From contig JAQICD010000147.1 in assembly GCA_027858715.1 (NCBI GenBank), forward strand, positions 1 through 38,112: a DNA stretch of 38,112 nucleotides, given 5' to 3'. Origin of the DNA: Prolixibacteraceae bacterium (GTDB lineage: Bacteria; Bacteroidota; Bacteroidia; Bacteroidales; Prolixibacteraceae). The position numbers and the translations under genes were made by a program. The notes beneath the pieces were generated by a model that did no database searches, was not told the origin of the DNA, and was given only the letters and a program-made list of their open reading frames with translations. Below, one piece after another: positions 33,483-38,112 of this stretch (the stretch's first letter is position 1; the number at the start of each line of letters is the position of its first letter).

Positions 33483-34967
33483 ATGTTTACGAATAAAAAC
33501 TTAGAACAAATTAAGCAGCAAGGCATTACGCCTGAAATAGCTAAAAAGCAGCTGAAAGCTTTCGAGCAGGGTTTCCCTTCGCTTGAACTTATTGAAGCTG
33601 CCACACCTGCAAATGGAATAAAAATTCTATCAGATGATGAAGAAGAAAGGTACGTTTCGATTTTTGAAAATGCTTTATCATCAAGCCTCGAGTCCTTAAA
33701 ATTCGTTCCTGCTTCGGGTGCTGCAAGTCGTATGTTTAAAGATTTGTATCAATACATTGCGACAGGTACTGAAACGCCATTTATAAAAACATTTATCAGC
33801 AACTTTGATAAATTTGCTTTTTATAACGATTTAAAAGCAATAACGCCCGATGCAACACCTCTGAATATGGTTGAAAACTTGCTTTCAGAACAGGGTTTAA
33901 ATTACGGCAACCTGCCCAAAGGGTTACTTGCTTTTCATAAATACAATGGCAAAATACGCACCCCGTTTGAAGAACATCTTGTTGAAGCTGCTGCTTACTG
34001 TGCCGGCTCAAAAGGAATTGCCCGTGTACATTTTACAATATCACCCGAACACAAGAATGGATTTGAAAAACTGATTAAAGAGGTCGTTCCTGAATATCAG
34101 AAACGTTTTGGTATTAAATTCGATATTTCTTTTTCGGTTCAACATAAAAGCACCGACACCATAGCAGCCGACATGGACAACAAACCATTCGTTGATGCAA
34201 GCGGCGATCTGGTTTTCCGGCCGGGAGGTCATGGAGCTCTTATACAAAACCTCAACGGGCTTGATGCTGATGTTATTTTTATCAAAAACATCGACAATGT
34301 AGTTCCTGACAAACTGAAACATTATAACAACCGTTACAAAAAAGCGTTGGCGGGATTATTGGTATCTGTTCGAAATAAAAATTTCGAATACCTCGACAAA
34401 CTGAACAAACCTGAATCTGAAAAAGATACGACTCTAATAAAAAATATTGAAGCATTTATTACCAAAGAACTAAACGTACATCATAACTTCAGTTTTAAAA
34501 CCGACATTGAAAAAGCAGATTTCTTTAAGTCTGTTTTGAACCGACCCTTGCGAATATGCGGAATGGTAAAAAATGAGGATGAGCCAGGAGGCGGACCATT
34601 TTTAACAAAAAATTCTGATGGTACTGTTTCACTTCAAATTGTTGAAAAAGCACAAATCAACATAAATAATCCGCAACAGGTTGAGCTATTGAATAATTCA
34701 ACACATTTCAACCCGGTGGATATTATTTGTTGCATAAAAAATTATAAAGGTCAAAAATTTGACCTGGTAGAGTTTATTGATCACAATGCCGGTTTCATTT
34801 CTGTTAAATCGAAAGATGGCAAGGACATGAAAGCTCTTGAATTACCGGGATTATGGAATGGCTCGATGAGCAAGTGGAACACAGTTTTTGTTGAAGTACC
34901 AATTGAAACATTCAATCCGGTAAAAACGGTGAACGACCTTTTAAGGCCTGAGCATCAGCAAGCATAA
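33483..34967 (+). CDS. DUF4301 domain-containing protein
   Basis: The ATG at 33483 gives 494 residues. The frame is open seven codons further up to ATG 33462 and TTG 33459, but a -7 box ends at 33461, which makes the inner start likelier. The sequence (KQQGITPEIAKKQLKAFEQG near the N-terminus, VPASGAASRMFKDLYQY, FRPGGHGALIQNLNGLDADV, FIKNIDNVVPD, NEDEPGGGPF) is that of the DUF4301 family of Bacteroidota. The GAASRMFK, GGHGAL and IDNV motifs have the look of a nucleotidyltransferase (UDP-sugar pyrophosphorylase-like) fold, though the catalytic role is unproven. It is cytoplasmic, with no signal peptide. The TPR gene follows after 39 bases on the same strand. Confidence 0.85.
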   Translation: MFTNKNLEQIKQQGITPEIAKKQLKAFEQGFPSLELIEAATPANGIKILSDDEEERYVSIFENALSSSLESLKFVPASGAASRMFKDLYQYIATGTETPFIKTFISNFDKFAFYNDLKAITPDATPLNMVENLLSEQGLNYGNLPKGLLAFHKYNGKIRTPFEEHLVEAAAYCAGSKGIARVHFTISPEHKNGFEKLIKEVVPEYQKRFGIKFDISFSVQHKSTDTIAADMDNKPFVDASGDLVFRPGGHGALIQNLNGLDADVIFIKNIDNVVPDKLKHYNNRYKKALAGLLVSVRNKNFEYLDKLNKPESEKDTTLIKNIEAFITKELNVHHNFSFKTDIEKADFFKSVLNRPLRICGMVKNEDEPGGGPFLTKNSDGTVSLQIVEKAQININNPQQVELLNNSTHFNPVDIICCIKNYKGQKFDLVEFIDHNAGFISVKSKDGKDMKALELPGLWNGSMSKWNTVFVEVPIETFNPVKTVNDLLRPEHQQA

Positions 34968-34991
34968 AACATCTAATCTTCTATCAATAAA

Positions 34992-34999
34992 AAAAAGGA
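34992..34999 (+). promoter_or_regulatory. Strong ribosome binding site deciding a GTG start
   Basis: A purine run (AAAAAGGAG region, ending 35000) gives a near-perfect Shine-Dalgarno seven bases before the GTG at 35007. Most other genes in the window lack a recognisable Shine-Dalgarno. Confidence 0.6.
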
Positions 35000-35006
35000 G
35001 TAGAGC

Positions 35007-36434
35007 GTGAGTTGGGAAGACGAAGAGTTTGATTATTATCAAGAAGAGGAAGAAATAAACGAAGCCTTGAACCGTTACGAGCAAATGCTCAAAAATGGTT
35101 ATAAAATGTATTTCGATGTAGTACAAATCGAATACATAACTGAACGTTTCATCGACGAAGGCCGTTTTGTTCCAGCCTTACAGGCTGTTGATCTAGGGCT
35201 CGAAATGCATCCTACATCAATCGCATTGAAAACCAGAAAAGCTAATATCTTATTCAATTTAGGAGAAGTAGAACAAGTGCTAAGAATTTCGAATCAACTT
35301 CTGAAAATTGAACAAACCAATCATGAGCTTTATTTACTGAAAGGTTCGGCACTATTGCTTTTAGGGCACAAACGCGATGCCGATACTGCATTTCAACTGG
35401 CACTTGAAAACTCGCTCGACGATACCGAAGAAGTACTTTTCAATATTGGTTTTGCATACGAACAAAATGGAAACTACAAGCATGCTATACATTATATGCA
35501 AAAAGTGTTTGAACTCAATCCTGAAAACGAAGGAGCATTGTACGAACTGGCTTTCAGCTACGAAAAATTAGACAACAACGATAAAAGCCTCGAATACTAC
35601 AACCGCTATCTCGATATTGACGCGTATTCCGATTCGGCATGGTTCAATATGGGTATCATATTTACAAAATCCAATCGTATAGAAGAATCAATTGAAGCTT
35701 ACGAATTTGCACTCGCGGTAAATGAAGATTTCCCGAATGCATGGTTCAATCTTGGGCATTCGAATATGATTCTAGGTAAATACGAAGATGCAATTCAGTC
35801 ATTTTTTAAATACACCGAATACGACGACTCAAACGACGAAGTGTTCTGCCTGATTGGTGAATGCTTCTTAAAATCGGGCAATATTGATAAAGCTTTCGAC
35901 CATTTTCAAATTGCAATTACCTTTAATAAAACCAATGCGCAGGCATATTTTGGCGTAGGTCTTTGCTTGAAATTAAAAAACGAGTTGCATCAATCGATGA
36001 AATACTTGCAAAAAGCACTGAATTACAACGAAAACAACAGCGATTACTGGTATTTGATGGCTGAAGTTTCAAGCTCGCTCAACTATCACGATCTTTCAGA
36101 CGACTCGTATCGCGAAGCATGTAACCTATCTCCCGAAAACCTGAATAACTGGTTGGGCTATGCGCAGATGCTCTATCAGAAAGGTCGGGTCATCAGAGCC
36201 ATTTCAGTACTAAATGAAGCACAGGAACACCATAAAAACAATGCATTGATTAATTACAGATTGGCTGCTTATCTACTTGAAAGCGACAATGAAAGCAAAG
36301 CCATTAAACACCTCGAAAAAGCTTTGAAAAACGATTACAGCAACTATAATTACTTGTTTGAAACCTACCCCGATGCAAAATTCAGCGAATCGGTAAACAA
36401 ACTGATTTCAAAATATAACCCCATAAACTCTTAA
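35007..36434 (+). CDS. Cytoplasmic tetratricopeptide-repeat protein
   Basis: A 475-residue protein starting at GTG 35007, preceded by a strong Shine-Dalgarno AAAAGGAG seven bases away. That is unusual in this phylum and fixes the start. The N-terminus is very acidic (WEDEEFDYYQEEEEINEAL). From about 50 to 450 there are about ten TPR units (for example NIGFAYEQNGNYKHAIHYM, LAFSYEKLDNNDKSLEYYN, NLGHSNMILGKYEDAIQSFF). There is no signal peptide. It is the first gene of an operon with DUF368 (3-base gap) and aroE. I have seen this order in other Bacteroidota, but the role of the TPR protein is unknown; a protein-protein scaffold is the usual TPR function. Confidence 0.85.
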   Translation: MSWEDEEFDYYQEEEEINEALNRYEQMLKNGYKMYFDVVQIEYITERFIDEGRFVPALQAVDLGLEMHPTSIALKTRKANILFNLGEVEQVLRISNQLLKIEQTNHELYLLKGSALLLLGHKRDADTAFQLALENSLDDTEEVLFNIGFAYEQNGNYKHAIHYMQKVFELNPENEGALYELAFSYEKLDNNDKSLEYYNRYLDIDAYSDSAWFNMGIIFTKSNRIEESIEAYEFALAVNEDFPNAWFNLGHSNMILGKYEDAIQSFFKYTEYDDSNDEVFCLIGECFLKSGNIDKAFDHFQIAITFNKTNAQAYFGVGLCLKLKNELHQSMKYLQKALNYNENNSDYWYLMAEVSSSLNYHDLSDDSYREACNLSPENLNNWLGYAQMLYQKGRVIRAISVLNEAQEHHKNNALINYRLAAYLLESDNESKAIKHLEKALKNDYSNYNYLFETYPDAKFSESVNKLISKYNPINS

Positions 36435-36437
36435 CAA

Positions 36438-37370
36438 ATGAAAAACATCATTAGCCTGTTTCTGAAAGGAATGGGAATGGGTGCAGCTAATGTGGTACCA
36501 GGTGTATCGGGTGGTACAATTGCATTAATAACAGGGATCTTTGAAAAATTAATCGACTCGATTAAATCATTCAACATTAAGGCTCTAAAATATATTTTAT
36601 CAGGGCAATTTAATTTATTTGCAAAGCACGTTAACCTGAAATTCTTACTTGCTGTATTTACTGGAATTGTAGTCAGCATCATAACTATTGCACGCGTCTT
36701 CGGATATCTACTTGAACACCACACTGTTCATATTATGTCCTTCTTTTTTGGACTTATACTGGCATCAATATATTTTGTAGGTAAAACAATCGATAAATGG
36801 AATTTAGCTGTAGTTATTAGTTTTATTACAGGTACAGCAATAGCTGTTTCGTTGTCGATAATGGAACCAGCACAGGAAAACAGTTCGTTGTGGTACTTAT
36901 TTATTTGTGGAATTGTTGCCACATGCAGCATGATACTACCGGGGTTGTCCGGTTCGTTTGTACTCATACTAATGGGCAACTACCAGCTCGTTATGATAGA
37001 CGCCGTAAACAATCTGGACATAAAAATACTATTACCTGTAATTATAGGAGCTATAACCGGCTTGCTTATGTTTTCAAATCTTTTGTCATGGCTATACAAA
37101 AAGTTCCGCAATCTAACCATTGCTATCCTTACAGGTTTCATACTTGGTTCTTTGGGTATAATCTGGCCATGGAAAAACGTAATACCCGCTAAAAATGAGC
37201 TGGGTCAAATTATATACAAAGATGGAGAAACCATTGTTAAAGGTTACAACTGGTTTTTACCTGAACATTTTAATACAGAGGTTATTTTAGCTATCGTTTT
37301 TATGATTACAGGGATTATTGTAATTTGGGTCACCGAAACATTAGCTTTAAAAAAAGAAACAAAAAACTGA
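36438..37370 (+). CDS. DUF368 undecaprenyl-phosphate translocase (PopT family)
   Basis: A 310-residue inner-membrane protein with about 8-9 helices. It has two copies of the inverted-repeat re-entrant motif, GMGAANVVPGVSGGTIALITG near the N-terminus and MILPGLSGSFVLILMGNY in the middle (both split here by their PG[VL]SG core). DUF368 proteins were shown in other bacteria to recycle undecaprenyl phosphate across the inner membrane, so it probably returns the lipid carrier for cell-wall and O-antigen synthesis. Only three bases separate it from the TPR stop, and aroE starts 14 bases after its own stop, making one operon. No unusual residues were noticed. Confidence 0.88.
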   Translation: MKNIISLFLKGMGMGAANVVPGVSGGTIALITGIFEKLIDSIKSFNIKALKYILSGQFNLFAKHVNLKFLLAVFTGIVVSIITIARVFGYLLEHHTVHIMSFFFGLILASIYFVGKTIDKWNLAVVISFITGTAIAVSLSIMEPAQENSSLWYLFICGIVATCSMILPGLSGSFVLILMGNYQLVMIDAVNNLDIKILLPVIIGAITGLLMFSNLLSWLYKKFRNLTIAILTGFILGSLGIIWPWKNVIPAKNELGQIIYKDGETIVKGYNWFLPEHFNTEVILAIVFMITGIIVIWVTETLALKKETKN

Positions 37371-37384
37371 AATACAATATTTAT

Positions 37385-38112
37385 ATGAAAACATTTGGTT
37401 TAATTGGATACCCGTTAGGACACTCGTTCTCAAAAAAATACTTCACCAATAAATTTGAAAAAGAAGGTCTTACAAACCATCAGTATGTTAATTTTGAGAT
37501 AGAAAGCATTGCTAAATTTCCCGGTATTTTTGATCTGAATGATAACATTTGTGGACTTAACTGTACAATTCCTTATAAGCAACAAATCATGTCGTTTTTA
37601 AACGAAATTGATAAAGAGGCTAAAGAAGTTGGCGCCGTAAATACCATAAAAATAATAAGTACACCTGAAGGTATGAGATTGAAAGGTTTCAATACTGATG
37701 TAATTGGTTTTGAAGAATCGTTGAAACCGATGTTGAACGAAACACACAAAAAAGCTCTGATTTTGGGAACAGGAGGTGCATCAAAGGCTGTAAAGTTTAT
37801 ATTATCAAAATTAGGTATTGAATATATTTCAGCATCCATTGAAGAAGAGCTCTTTGAAAACGAAATTCGCTACAGCGACATATACAAAGAAACTATTGCT
37901 GAACGAACAGTAATTGTCAACGCTACACCGCTTGGCACTTACCCAAAAGTTGATACATGTGCAGACATTCCTTATGAAGCAATCACCGATAATCATGTTC
38001 TTTTTGATTTAGTATATAATCCTGAAGAAACACTTTTTATGAGGAAAGGCAGAGCACAAGGTGCCAAAGCAAAAAACGGACTTGAAATGTTGCACAGACA
38101 AGCCGAAGCTGC
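37385..38112 (+). CDS. aroE: Shikimate dehydrogenase (partial, C-terminus cut)
   Basis: The first 242 codons are visible; only a few residues are missing at the right edge. The enzyme reduces 3-dehydroshikimate to shikimate with NADPH in aromatic amino-acid synthesis. Key residues match E. coli AroE in place: S14 and S16 in GHSFSKKYF, K65 in NCTIPYKQ, N86 in GAVNTI and D105 in FNTDVIGF. The nucleotide-binding loop GTGGASKAV begins near 128, NATPLGTYP follows, and NGLEMLHRQAE closes the substrate site. It is the third gene of the TPR-DUF368-aroE operon, starting 14 bases after the DUF368 stop. Confidence 0.95.
   Translation, partial: MKTFGLIGYPLGHSFSKKYFTNKFEKEGLTNHQYVNFEIESIAKFPGIFDLNDNICGLNCTIPYKQQIMSFLNEIDKEAKEVGAVNTIKIISTPEGMRLKGFNTDVIGFEESLKPMLNETHKKALILGTGGASKAVKFILSKLGIEYISASIEEELFENEIRYSDIYKETIAERTVIVNATPLGTYPKVDTCADIPYEAITDNHVLFDLVYNPEETLFMRKGRAQGAKAKNGLEMLHRQAEA

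Overview
The window looks like chromosomal DNA from a member of the Bacteroidota, most likely a Bacteroidia/Marinilabiliales-type polysaccharide degrader. The evidence is a hybrid two-component regulator (HTCS), a type IX secretion (T9SS) C-terminal sorting domain, several TAnnTTTG -7 promoter boxes, GH95/GH28/CE8/GH43 enzymes, and a TPR-DUF368-aroE gene order that I associate with this phylum. The genus is inference. No rRNA, tRNA, CRISPR array, transposase or phage gene was seen.

Region 1 (1-2.9 kb): the start of a fructosamine-kinase-like gene cut by the window edge, a bidirectional terminator, a decayed gene remnant (654-1023), an outer-membrane beta-barrel protein, a 46-residue membrane miniprotein and an unrecognised single-pass protein. 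Region 2 (3.0-10.7 kb): a tight minus-strand set of envelope genes. It comprises a TPR protein, a 1153-residue protein with PorE-like domain order (YPNS repeats, PD40, carboxypeptidase-regulatory-like, OmpA) carrying an extra von Willebrand A domain, and a WG-repeat lipoprotein. Satellite genes lie on both sides. This is the best candidate for an undescribed system.

Region 3 (10.9-15.5 kb): a cytoplasmic PAS-like/HTH regulator, then a membrane-bound AraC-type regulator, the N-terminal stub of a PQQ-dependent sugar dehydrogenase broken by one in-frame TAG, and a TonB-dependent receptor that starts within the same reading frame. The grouping suggests a former sugar-oxidation locus in which the receptor could import PQQ. 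Region 4 (15.7-28.5 kb): a pectin locus without SusC/SusD. It holds a secreted GH28 enzyme, a divergent GPH-family symporter with a cytoplasmic GH43 enzyme, a very large T9SS-exported CE8 pectinesterase, and a divergent HTCS. A tandem direct repeat and a palindrome lie between CE8 and HTCS.

Region 5 (28.5-32.3 kb): an XRE-S24 regulator downstream of an SRAP (HMCES/YedK-type) DNA-protein crosslink protein, with two perfect palindromes at the regulator's promoter, and a GH95 enzyme upstream. Region 6 (32.4-38.1 kb): ordinary core genes. These are a TIGR01212-type radical SAM protein, a DUF4301 protein, and an operon of a TPR protein (GTG start with a strong Shine-Dalgarno), a DUF368/PopT undecaprenyl-phosphate translocase, and shikimate dehydrogenase, cut by the window end.

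In the pectin locus, HTCS probably senses a pectin breakdown product in the periplasm and activates CE8. CE8 de-esterifies pectin at the cell surface, GH28 cuts the backbone, and the symporter passes small products to the cytoplasmic GH43 enzyme. All identifications come from reading the sequence and from knowledge of the families; no database search was run.
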